From the NCBI GenBank assembly GCA_030592105.1, contig JAUVKE010000043.1, forward strand, positions 1 to 12,638: a stretch of 12,638 nt of DNA, read 5' to 3'. Within the stretch, counting starts at the first letter, position 1, and each line of letters opens with the position of its first letter. This document shows, piece after piece, positions 6,542 to 12,638 of the stretch. The notes under the pieces were generated by a model, which saw only the letters and a list, made by a program, of their open reading frames with translations, ran no database searches and was not told the DNA's origin. Source of the DNA: Desulfobacteraceae bacterium. Lineage in GTDB: Bacteria; Desulfobacterota; Desulfobacteria; Desulfobacterales; BuS5. Position numbers and translations under genes: made by a program.

Positions 6542-8089
6542 ATGAACGACAGAAAAAAAATTAAACGGCCGGAAATTGTTGAAACCCCATCGAGGTTTCG
6601 TAATACAATCGGCAAATATACGATAAAGAGAAATTCAAGTTGCATTTCCTGTGGTTTGTGCGCAGAACTCTGTCCAAATGGAGTCCACATAAAACCGAAA
6701 AATTATTCTCGTCCCTTAAGACCTGTGGAGCATAAATGTATTGGGCCGGATTGCAGGGAAAATGATTATTTTTGTATAGACAGGTGTCCTGCAAAAGCTT
6801 TGACACTGCGGAAAAATGCAATGCTCGAAACCATGGGCGACTACCGATGGACCCCTGAGATGTTGATTGGTCATTTTGCAATGGCTGAGACAGGGGATCT
6901 TCCCATTGTTGATCTTGAATATACCCTTGGCAATTCAGGAGGCGGTTTTGATAAAATTCGTTTTATAAAACCGGATCCCGGTAAAAGAAATGATTTGATG
7001 GATGATGAAATCGACCTGAGCATTGAATTAAACAAAACCGGAGACAGGCGGCCGAAAAAGACCATATCAATTCCATGTTATGGCGGCGGTATGTCATATG
7101 GATCCACCGCACTTGCTGTAATGGTGGGGAGGGCCCGGGCGGCAAAACGGCTCAATACTCTGACATGTACCGGAGAAGGAGGATATCCTTCGGAGCTTTT
7201 GCCTTACAAGGAACATGTTATAACCCAGGTTGCCACAGGGCTTTTTGGTGTCCGTGAAGAGACCATTCAAAATACTCCCATGATGGAATTCAAGTATGCC
7301 CAGGGTGCAAAGCCGGGTCTTGGGGGGCATCTTCTTGGAGAAAAAGTTACTGAAGCTGTTGCAGCCATGCGTGAAACTGTGGTGGGAAGTCCTCTATTTT
7401 CCCCGTTCCCTTTTCACAGCGTATATTCTGTTGAAGATCATAAAAAACATGTGGACTGGATGAAGGAGATTAATGATCAAGTCCTTTGTTCGGTGAAGGT
7501 GTCCACACCCACAGATGTTGATATGGTGGCTGTGGGGGTATATTATGCAGGCGCCCATGTTATTCATATTGATGGAAGTTATGGTGGGACAGGGGCTGCA
7601 CCTGATATTGCCAAAAAAAATATTGCCATGCCCATAGAGTATGCGATTCCCAAGGTTCACAGGTTTCTTGTAAATGAGGGAGCAAGGGATAAGATTTGTC
7701 TTATTGCCAGCGGAGGAATCAGAAATGCCATGGATGTGCTCAAGGCAATAGCCCTTGGTGCGGATGGAGTCGTGATCGGTACAGCTGAAATTGTGGCGCT
7801 GGAATGCGTACGCTGTACAAAGTGTGAAAGTGGTCGCGGCTGTGCGCGGGGTATTGCAACTACAGATCCTGAACTAGGCTATATGATTACAGAAGAATAT
7901 ACTGAACAGCGCATAGTTAACCTTTATCTTGCATGGTGCAAGCAATGGTGTGAAGTTCTTAGAAGTTTTGGAATGGAGAGCATCCGGGAGCTTGTGGGGC
8001 GTTCAGATCTTCTGGTTCACCTTGATTATCTTGAAGAGAGTGAAAGGGCAAAATATAAGCCTGCCCCTAATTACAGGATGGTTATTTAG
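6542..8089 (+). CDS. gltB: Glutamate synthase core subunit (FMN and iron-sulfur domain, archaeal type)
   Basis: The 515-residue protein carries the 2-oxoglutarate-aminating FMN domain of glutamate synthase, preceded by a ferredoxin-like domain. C34/C37/C40/C44 and C66/C71/C78/C82 would bind two [4Fe-4S] clusters. The barrel keeps the active-site signatures: CYGGGMSYGS (179-188), TGEGG (210-214), SVKVS with the catalytic-site lysine, DGSYGGTGAAP, and the FMN phosphate loop ASGGIRNAMDVLKAIALGADGVVIGT. C422/C425/C428/C434 mark the iron-sulfur site that in bacterial GltB is a [3Fe-4S] cluster. It lacks the glutamine amidotransferase and GXGXG domains, both supplied by the next gene. It starts nine bases after the previous stop with AGGA upstream. 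With no GltD in the window, reduced ferredoxin or the neighbouring iron-sulfur proteins are the likely electron source (inference). Confidence 0.9.
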   Translation: MNDRKKIKRPEIVETPSRFRNTIGKYTIKRNSSCISCGLCAELCPNGVHIKPKNYSRPLRPVEHKCIGPDCRENDYFCIDRCPAKALTLRKNAMLETMGDYRWTPEMLIGHFAMAETGDLPIVDLEYTLGNSGGGFDKIRFIKPDPGKRNDLMDDEIDLSIELNKTGDRRPKKTISIPCYGGGMSYGSTALAVMVGRARAAKRLNTLTCTGEGGYPSELLPYKEHVITQVATGLFGVREETIQNTPMMEFKYAQGAKPGLGGHLLGEKVTEAVAAMRETVVGSPLFSPFPFHSVYSVEDHKKHVDWMKEINDQVLCSVKVSTPTDVDMVAVGVYYAGAHVIHIDGSYGGTGAAPDIAKKNIAMPIEYAIPKVHRFLVNEGARDKICLIASGGIRNAMDVLKAIALGADGVVIGTAEIVALECVRCTKCESGRGCARGIATTDPELGYMITEEYTEQRIVNLYLAWCKQWCEVLRSFGMESIRELVGRSDLLVHLDYLEESERAKYKPAPNYRMVI

Positions 8090-8102
8090 AGGGAAAAGTG
8101 TA

Positions 8103-10757
8103 ATGAAACAGAATCATAATGATATAATAGACAAACTTTTTGCGTCAAGGGGGAGACTACCCTTTATTGATGCGCCTGTGAACAAACTCGATGAAGAGGG
8201 GGGATGCGGTGTAACCGGTTTCATTGCATCGATTCCGGTTAGCGGACGACATATTTATGAGCCTTCTGTTCAGATGCATAACCGGGGTAATGGCAAGGGA
8301 GGAGGAATTGCAGCGGTGGGGCTTTCCTCTGAAAGCCTTGGTGTTACACAGGATGTTTTAGATAGTCATTATCTTATTCAGGTGGCCTATATAGATCCTG
8401 AATCGAGAAATGATGTTGAGGCCTCTAATATAGAACCTTTTATGGATGTTCATAAGTCTGAAAAAGTCTCTATTATTGATGACTACAGGGATATTGGTCT
8501 TGAAGTCAGGCCCCCTGATGTGTGGCGTTATTTTGTAAGAGTAAAAACGGATATTCTCCAGCAGTTTGTTGAGGAGAATGATCTTGCAGCACTCACCTTG
8601 CGAAAGGCGGAAGATGAGTTCATATCCCAAAATACAAACCGGTTAAATCAGACCTATTATGCTGCCCTGGGGGATAAAAAAGCTTTTGTCCTTTCCCACG
8701 GGCGGAATATTATGATTTTAAAGGTGGTGGGGTATGCGGAACAGGTTGCTCAGTACTATTGCCTTGAAGATTTTAAAGCCCATGGCTGGATAGCTCATCA
8801 GCGCTATCCGACCAGGGGAAGGCTGTGGCACCCCGGAGGTGCCCATCCTTTTACAGGTATGCATGAAGCACTTGTTCATAATGGTGATTTTGCTAATTAT
8901 CATTCTGTGAGTGAATATTTAAAGCTGCATAATATACACCCTCAGTTTTTAACAGATACAGAGGTCTCTGTTCTTCTCCTTGATTTGTATAAACGTACAT
9001 TTAATTATCCCATGGAATATATTATAGAAGCCCTTGCGCCCACTAGCGAGTATGACTTTGATTCCCTTCCTGTGGCTAAGCAGAGGATCTATAGATATAT
9101 TCAATCACAGCATATCCATGCTTCTCCTGACGGCCCCTGGTTTTTTATCATTGCCATGAATAATCCTGAAAAAAAATTTTATCAGTTGCTAGGAATAACA
9201 GATACGGCAATGCTGCGGCCCCAGGTTTTTGCTCTGCAGGAAAGGGAAGATGTTCAAATCGGCCTGGTCTGTTCGGAAAAGCAGGCGATTGATGCAACCC
9301 TTGAAAATATTGCAGCAGAAGACAATAGGTTTTGTCCTGTAGCTGATAAATACTGGAATGCCCGTGGCGGAAGCTCCACTGACGGAGGCGCCTTTGCTTT
9401 TACAGTAAAGGATTCCGGTAAAGGGGATGGGTCAAAAGTCCTGGTTACTGCAAACAAGTTTGGGGAGGCTGTAACTGTTCCCGCTGGCCAAAAACATTTT
9501 GACACAACAATTAAAATTAATACCGTCCCTGAATCCAACAAGATATCTGGCGAACTGGACAATCTTTTTGGGTCTGAGGATATTTCAGAATTTAAGAATT
9601 TTTGCATCGGGAATATGGAAAAATGGTCCTTTGGGCAGATAAAATATCTGTGTGAACAGATTGCTCTTAACGCAAAAGAGGCCGATGCTAAAAAAGAAAA
9701 AGGTATAGAAATTCTGACCTTTTTAAATGATCGTCTCTATCCCACAGGGGATAAAAAAAGGAGTTCTATTCTTCAGATTGTAAGGGGAACTCTTACTGAA
9801 ATATTCGATTCCATTTCCGGACTTGATGAGCATGCAAAGAGTATTTATGCCCATATTGACTGGGAAACAAGGGAGACCCTCAGGGGACCTGAAGATTGTG
9901 AAAGAATTTTTGCTATAAATGCGCGTAATTTTCAGCCCGAGGGACGAAATTGTGATTCAAGGCTTATTAATAAAGCTTACCGTCTAGGCTGGAAAGAGTA
10001 TATCTGCTATGGCTACAAGGGACAGAGATTTACGGGTTGCGGCTTTGGCAAAGGCTCCAATGGTGTAAAAATAGATATTTATGACAGTTCCGGGGATTAT
10101 ATTGCATCCGGCATAGATGGTATGGAGATAAATCTGCACGGGAATGCCCAGGATCAGCTTGGCCAGATCATGAATCGGGGTAAGCTTGTGGTTCATGGTG
10201 ATGTGGGGCAGACCTTCATGTATGGTGCCAAGGGTGGAAACGTTTATATCAGGGGGAATGCAGCAGGACGGCCTTTGATAAACGGAACAGGCTCTCCCAG
10301 AGTAATTATTAATGGAACATGTCTTGATTATCTTGCAGAATCCTTTATGGCAGGGGACCCTTTAAACGGAGGGGGCTTTGTTATTGTAAATGGACTTGAA
10401 TTTAAGGAAGACGGCACCCTTGCAGATCTTGATGCTCCTTACCCCGGCTCTAACCTGTTTTCCCTTGCATCCGGAGGGGCTATATATCTAAGAGATCCTG
10501 AACATAAGGTTGTGGAAGAGCAGCTAAACGGAGGCGAATTTGTGGAATTGTCCCAGGGTGACTGGGATTTAATCCTCCCTTACCTCCTGGAGAATGAAAA
10601 ACAGTTTGGAATTTCAGTTGAAAATGATCTTTTAACTATAAATGGTGATAAACTTGATTATAAGAAGGTTTACAGAAAGGTGCAGCCCTTAAAAAAATCT
10701 GCTCTTTCTTTACCTGATCCCGGAGAGGAGTATGGGGAAGACTGGAAGGAAGAGTAA
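8103..10757 (+). CDS. Glutamine amidotransferase (class II) fused to a glutamate-synthase GXGXG domain
   Basis: The 884-residue protein combines the two glutamate synthase domains missing from the upstream core subunit. Residues 35 to about 480 form a class II amidotransferase that releases ammonia from glutamine: Cys35 in EEGGCGVTGF as nucleophile, AHQRYPTRG (231-239), HNGD (259-262), and TDTEV. Cys35 is preceded by 34 residues, similar to the cleaved propeptide of bacterial GltB. A helical linker of about 130 residues follows. From about 625 to 800 comes the GXGXG beta-helix, with repeated glycine patterns such as GCGFGKGSNG, LHGNAQDQLG and VHGDVGQTFMYGAKGG. The ATG at 8103 has GAGGGA upstream; a longer frame reaching back to 7929 lies inside the previous gene and is not used. 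A strong terminator follows, closing the operon. Confidence 0.88.
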   Translation: MKQNHNDIIDKLFASRGRLPFIDAPVNKLDEEGGCGVTGFIASIPVSGRHIYEPSVQMHNRGNGKGGGIAAVGLSSESLGVTQDVLDSHYLIQVAYIDPESRNDVEASNIEPFMDVHKSEKVSIIDDYRDIGLEVRPPDVWRYFVRVKTDILQQFVEENDLAALTLRKAEDEFISQNTNRLNQTYYAALGDKKAFVLSHGRNIMILKVVGYAEQVAQYYCLEDFKAHGWIAHQRYPTRGRLWHPGGAHPFTGMHEALVHNGDFANYHSVSEYLKLHNIHPQFLTDTEVSVLLLDLYKRTFNYPMEYIIEALAPTSEYDFDSLPVAKQRIYRYIQSQHIHASPDGPWFFIIAMNNPEKKFYQLLGITDTAMLRPQVFALQEREDVQIGLVCSEKQAIDATLENIAAEDNRFCPVADKYWNARGGSSTDGGAFAFTVKDSGKGDGSKVLVTANKFGEAVTVPAGQKHFDTTIKINTVPESNKISGELDNLFGSEDISEFKNFCIGNMEKWSFGQIKYLCEQIALNAKEADAKKEKGIEILTFLNDRLYPTGDKKRSSILQIVRGTLTEIFDSISGLDEHAKSIYAHIDWETRETLRGPEDCERIFAINARNFQPEGRNCDSRLINKAYRLGWKEYICYGYKGQRFTGCGFGKGSNGVKIDIYDSSGDYIASGIDGMEINLHGNAQDQLGQIMNRGKLVVHGDVGQTFMYGAKGGNVYIRGNAAGRPLINGTGSPRVIINGTCLDYLAESFMAGDPLNGGGFVIVNGLEFKEDGTLADLDAPYPGSNLFSLASGGAIYLRDPEHKVVEEQLNGGEFVELSQGDWDLILPYLLENEKQFGISVENDLLTINGDKLDYKKVYRKVQPLKKSALSLPDPGEEYGEDWKEE

Positions 10758-10792
10758 TATTCAAGGATATATTGAAGTATAAATAAATAGCG

Positions 10793-10837
10793 GCCAGGCA
10801 AAAAAAATGATTAAATTTTTTTTGCCTGGCTTTTTTA
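10793..10837 (+). terminator. Strong Rho-independent terminator of the metV-to-amidotransferase operon
   Basis: GCCAGGC followed by eight A (from 10793) pairs with eight T followed by GCCTGGC (to 10830): about 15 pairs around a short AT loop. Six T follow (10831-10836). It lies 36 bases past the stop codon. The A and T tracts inside the stem could let it work in both directions. Confidence 0.88.
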
Positions 10838-10865
10838 TTTGTAATTATTTTAGGTTAAAAAAACA

Positions 10866-10903
10866 TTGCAACCTGATACGTAATACGTTACACTATAGCG
10901 TAT
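10866..10903 (+). promoter_or_regulatory. Candidate higBA promoter and autoregulatory operator over the toxin start codon
   Basis: TTGCAA (10866-10871) and TACACT (10889-10894) are 17 bases apart and each match four of six bases of the sigma-70 consensus. An inverted repeat, ATACGTTA (10883-10890) and TAGCGTAT (10896-10903) with a CACTA spacer, matches at seven of eight positions and covers the -10 box and the first bases of the ATG. Two tandem 7-base copies, ATACGTA and ATACGTT (10876-10889), add a further half-site. This is the layout expected for repression by HigA. Transcription would start at or next to the ATG, and no Shine-Dalgarno sequence is visible, so a leaderless mRNA is possible. 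Confidence 0.55.
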
Positions 10904-11180
10904 GATTAAAAGATTCAAAAGCAAAGGATTGAAGAAATTGTTTGAAACTGGAAGTGTTACGGGTATTCAACCACAACATGCACAGCGACTTCGAAAAATT
11001 CTTGCACTTCTTGAGACAACCGATAAGATAGAAGACATGGACTTACCTGGCCTGGATTTACATGCGTTGAAAGGGAATAGAAAAGGAACTTATGCCGTAA
11101 AAGTAAGTGGAAATTGGCGTGTTACTTTCAAAATAATCAACGGGGATGCTGTTGATGTTAATCATGAGGATTATCACTAA
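10902..11180 (+). CDS. higB: HigB-type toxin (RelE/ParE superfamily)
   Basis: The 92-residue protein matches HigB, a ribosome-dependent mRNA interferase of a type II toxin-antitoxin system. Family features are the start IKRFKSKGLKKLFETG, the central IQPQHAQRLRKILALLE helix, the LPGLDLHALKGNRKGTYAVKVSGNWRVTFKI core with the basic and aromatic residues that line the RelE-fold active site, and VNHEDYH at the C-terminus. Length is typical. It lies 12 bases before the antitoxin gene, in the toxin-first order characteristic of higBA. The start codon sits inside an operator-like palindrome and lacks a visible ribosome binding site, so toxin translation may be weak or leaderless. Confidence 0.93.
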   Translation: MIKRFKSKGLKKLFETGSVTGIQPQHAQRLRKILALLETTDKIEDMDLPGLDLHALKGNRKGTYAVKVSGNWRVTFKIINGDAVDVNHEDYH

Positions 11181-11192
11181 AGGGAGTTTGTA

Positions 11193-11480
11193 ATGAAAAT
11201 GCACAATCCTCCTCACCCTGGAGAAATCATCAGAGAATTTTGTATCGAGCCTTTGGGCTTAACAGTGACGGATGCAGCAAAGTCATTGGGTGTTAGCAGA
11301 AAAACTTTCTCAGTATTGTTAAACGGACGCTCAGGGATCAGTCCTGAAATGGCAATGAGGCTTTCAAAAGTATTCGGTCGTTCCCCGGAGGGCTGGCTTA
11401 AACTTCAATTGCAATTTGATTTATGGAAAATACAGCAGAGCGTAGATTTAAAAAGCCTTAAACGTCTTAAAGCCGCATAA
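11193..11480 (+). CDS. higA: HigA-type antitoxin, XRE-family DNA-binding protein
   Basis: The 95-residue protein is a HigA antitoxin, expected to bind HigB and repress the shared promoter. It opens with the family signature [19 protein letters not shown], followed by a helix-turn-helix of about residues 23-61 ([38 protein letters not shown]) and the usual [15 protein letters not shown] segment. It has a clear ribosome binding site (AAAGGGAG) while higB has none, which favours antitoxin synthesis. A second ATG two codons in is a possible alternative start. No terminator is obvious after it. Confidence 0.94.
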   Translation: MKMHNPPHPGEIIREFCIEPLGLTVTDAAKSLGVSRKTFSVLLNGRSGISPEMAMRLSKVFGRSPEGWLKLQLQFDLWKIQQSVDLKSLKRLKAA

Positions 11481-11595
11481 ATTTTGACATCCTTCATAAG
11501 CGGGTGCAATACAAAAAAGTAACATTTTTTAGAAAAAGGATGTTTCTCATCTAACATACTGATTTAATGTTGAACTATAAAGTCTTGTCCCTGCG

Positions 11596-11624
11596 CTCGT
11601 TCCCAGGCTCTGCCTGGGAACGAG
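11596..11624. repeat. 29-base perfect palindromic repeat (REP-like hairpin)
   Basis: CTCGTTCCCAGGC (11596-11608), a TCT loop, and GCCTGGGAACGAG (11612-11624) form a 13-pair perfect stem. From memory, palindromes of this CGTTCCCAGGC/GCCTGGGAACG type recur between genes in many environmental bacteria, including deltaproteobacteria, but only one copy is in this window. It lies between higA and the 3' end of pyrE. On the minus strand it follows a weak hairpin and a T run (11624-11650) that may terminate pyrE. Confidence 0.75.
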
Positions 11625-11667
11625 AAAAAAATCAGCAGCCTTTAAAGCTGAACAGTTATTTCTATTT

Positions 11668-12222
11668 TCAGATGAAATCATTAATTGTTAAAATCGAGTG
11701 CATGCTGATCCCGAGTTTTTCAACATTTTCCTTTCCGTTTTCTTCGCATCTATCTAAAAGCACGATTGCGGTTATGATATCAAGGTCATGTTTTCTTGCT
11801 ATTTCAATGGCCTGAATGGTAGATTTTCCTGTTGTAACAACATCATCTACAATAATTACCTTATCATTTTTTTCAATATTCCCTTCTATTTGCAACTGCA
11901 TTCCATGGGCTTTGGTCTCTTTTCGTATGGCAAACCCATGGATGTTGTTCTGCTTAAGATGGGATGTGTATGCGGTTGCAAGGGAGATGGGATCTGCTCC
12001 CAGGGTAAGTCCGCCAATACCTTTAGGCTTTAATCCCAGCTTTTGAATTTTGTCGTACATTAAAGCCCCTATGAGTACCTGACCTTCGGGCATATAGGTA
12101 ACTTTTTTTAAATTAAAATAAAAACAGCTTTTTTTACCGGATGTAAGGGTGATTTCCGGTGTTTCTGTTTTTTTGAATGAATATTTTTTAATCAGTTCTA
12201 TTAGTCTTGTTTTATCAGTCAT
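11668..12222 (-). CDS. pyrE: Orotate phosphoribosyltransferase (PyrE-type)
   Basis: The 184-residue protein belongs to the type I phosphoribosyltransferases and best fits orotate phosphoribosyltransferase, which makes orotidine monophosphate from orotate and PRPP in pyrimidine synthesis. Motifs are ITLTSGKKSCFYFNLKK (24-40), the GGLTLGADPIS substrate loop region, the flexible catalytic loop RKETKAHG (100-107), and the PRPP-binding VIIVDDVVTTGKST (122-134). Length is slightly short of the usual 200-210 but complete. The ATG (12220-12222) has no clear Shine-Dalgarno sequence. A TATAAT on the minus strand at 12242-12237 may be a -10 box, giving a very short leader; I found no good -35. It lies downstream of aat on the same strand, separated by 191 bases with a large inverted repeat. 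A paralogous purine or other PRPP enzyme is possible but less likely. Confidence 0.87.
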   Translation of the reverse strand: MTDKTRLIELIKKYSFKKTETPEITLTSGKKSCFYFNLKKVTYMPEGQVLIGALMYDKIQKLGLKPKGIGGLTLGADPISLATAYTSHLKQNNIHGFAIRKETKAHGMQLQIEGNIEKNDKVIIVDDVVTTGKSTIQAIEIARKHDLDIITAIVLLDRCEENGKENVEKLGISMHSILTINDFI

Positions 12223-12260
12223 ATTTTTAAATATATATTATACCTGTTGCATGTCTTTAA

Positions 12261-12273
12261 TCAGCTCAGCTGA
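12261..12273. repeat. Short palindrome TCAGCT-C-AGCTGA
   Basis: A perfect 6-base inverted repeat with a one-base centre lies about 40 bases upstream of the pyrE start. It could be an operator for the minus-strand pyrE promoter, but nothing beyond its position supports that. Confidence 0.4.
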
Positions 12274-12311
12274 ATAGTCGCATCTGTTTTTAGTTAAAAG
12301 TTGGGGTCAGA

Positions 12312-12395
12312 ACTGAGCTATGGTGAAATTTGAAAACCTCTTGCTGTTTGAGCGCAGCGAGTTTTAGAGGTTTTCAACTTTTATTATAGCTCAGT
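12312..12395. repeat. 84-base nested inverted repeat between aat and pyrE
   Basis: Outer arms ACTGAGCTAT (12312-12321) and ATAGCTCAGT (12386-12395) pair perfectly over ten bases. Inner arms TGAAAACCTCT (12331-12341) and AGAGGTTTTCA (12366-12376) pair over eleven, and the apex contains GCTG/CAGC. The whole can fold into one long hairpin with internal loops of about nine bases. It is flanked by TTGGGGTCAG (12301-12310), a sequence style I associate with elements mobilised by REP-associated transposases (from memory, not checked). No T run follows on either strand, so it is not a typical terminator. It may be a small non-autonomous element or a structured RNA. Confidence 0.65.
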
Positions 12396-12413
12396 ATATT
12401 GCTAAAATTAGAA

Positions 12414-12638
12414 CTAAGCCCTAAAAATCCACTTACCTGTTTTTACAGGGTCATCCATAAATTTTTCAAGTCGCTGGACAAAATGGGATCTGGGGATATG
12501 CCTTGCGCCAAAATTAATCAGATGTTCGGTGGAAACCTGGCAGTCGATCATATCACATGATGCTCCCTTTAAAAAATCTACAAGCCTTACAAAAGCAACT
12601 TTTGAAGCGTTGCTTACAATTGTAAACATGGATTCTCC
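12414..12638 (-). CDS. aat: Leucyl/phenylalanyl-tRNA-protein transferase, C-terminal part
   Basis: This is the last 74 residues of Aat, which adds Leu or Phe from aminoacyl-tRNA to N-terminal Arg/Lys of proteins and so marks them for ClpAP degradation by the N-end rule. The gene enters from the right edge on the minus strand, and the frame stays open to base 12638, reading GESMF before the internal ATG. Family signatures are GESMFTIVSNASKVAF, the MIDCQVSTEHLINFGAR segment, and HIPRSHFVQRL. The full protein is usually 200-240 residues, so roughly two thirds lies outside. The stop is TAG at 12416-12414. Identification is secure; the upstream neighbour is unknown. Confidence 0.93.
   Translation of the reverse strand, partial: GESMFTIVSNASKVAFVRLVDFLKGASCDMIDCQVSTEHLINFGARHIPRSHFVQRLEKFMDDPVKTGKWIFRA

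Noticed and set aside
7929..8102. Longer start for the amidotransferase-GXGXG protein at 7929
   Set aside because: This stretch is the coding sequence of the upstream glutamate synthase core in another frame. The ATG at 8103 has a good ribosome binding site and a sensible propeptide length before Cys35.
11567..11815. Plus-strand open frame of 82 codons spanning the palindromic repeat and the end of pyrE
   Set aside because: It runs through the 29-base palindrome and then through pyrE on the opposite strand, and has no family signature.

Overview
The window looks like a piece of chromosome from an anaerobic, moderately AT-rich deltaproteobacterium of the Desulfobacterales type (Desulfobacterota sulfate reducers). 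This rests on the MvhD-like protein, the MetV/MetF pair typical of Wood-Ljungdahl metabolism, several ferredoxin-type iron-sulfur proteins and an acyl-CoA dehydrogenase. It is inferred from gene content and protein style, not from a marker gene.

Layout. Positions 1-1024 hold the 3' end of dut (dUTPase) and, tightly coupled to it, a YycJ/WalJ-like metallo-beta-lactamase-fold hydrolase. The dut frame carries a TGA exactly where the conserved C-terminal motif V (GGFG.TG) should begin, and the motif is still encoded in frame after it. Positions 1150-2292 hold an acyl-CoA dehydrogenase whose Glu at the MCAD-type position is replaced by Ala. A 372-base AT-rich gap with a probable terminator follows, then a lone MvhD-type iron-sulfur protein (2665-3066) and a 463-base non-coding stretch with strong hairpins.

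The centre of the window (3530-10757) is one tight five-gene operon closed by a strong terminator: metV, metF, an iron-sulfur/glutamate-synthase-like protein with an eroded FMN site, an archaeal-type glutamate synthase core with an intact FMN site, and an 884-residue fusion of a glutamine amidotransferase with a GXGXG domain. The last two together carry all the domains of the glutamate synthase large subunit, split differently from the bacterial GltB. No NAD(P)H-oxidising GltD partner is present. The operon therefore ties the methyl-branch enzyme methylene-tetrahydrofolate reductase to an iron-sulfur-rich, probably ferredoxin-linked glutamate synthase, with a pseudo-enzyme paralogue between them. 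This is the most unusual part of the window. A shared electron-transfer complex, or a link between C1 flux and nitrogen assimilation, is a hypothesis and not something the sequence shows.

Positions 10793-12638 are more accessory in character: the operon terminator, a HigB/HigA toxin-antitoxin pair with an operator-like palindrome over the toxin start codon, a 29-base perfect palindromic repeat, a pyrE-type phosphoribosyltransferase on the minus strand, an 84-base nested inverted repeat, and the 3' end of aat (leucyl/phenylalanyl-tRNA-protein transferase) on the minus strand. No tRNA, rRNA, CRISPR array or transposase gene was seen.
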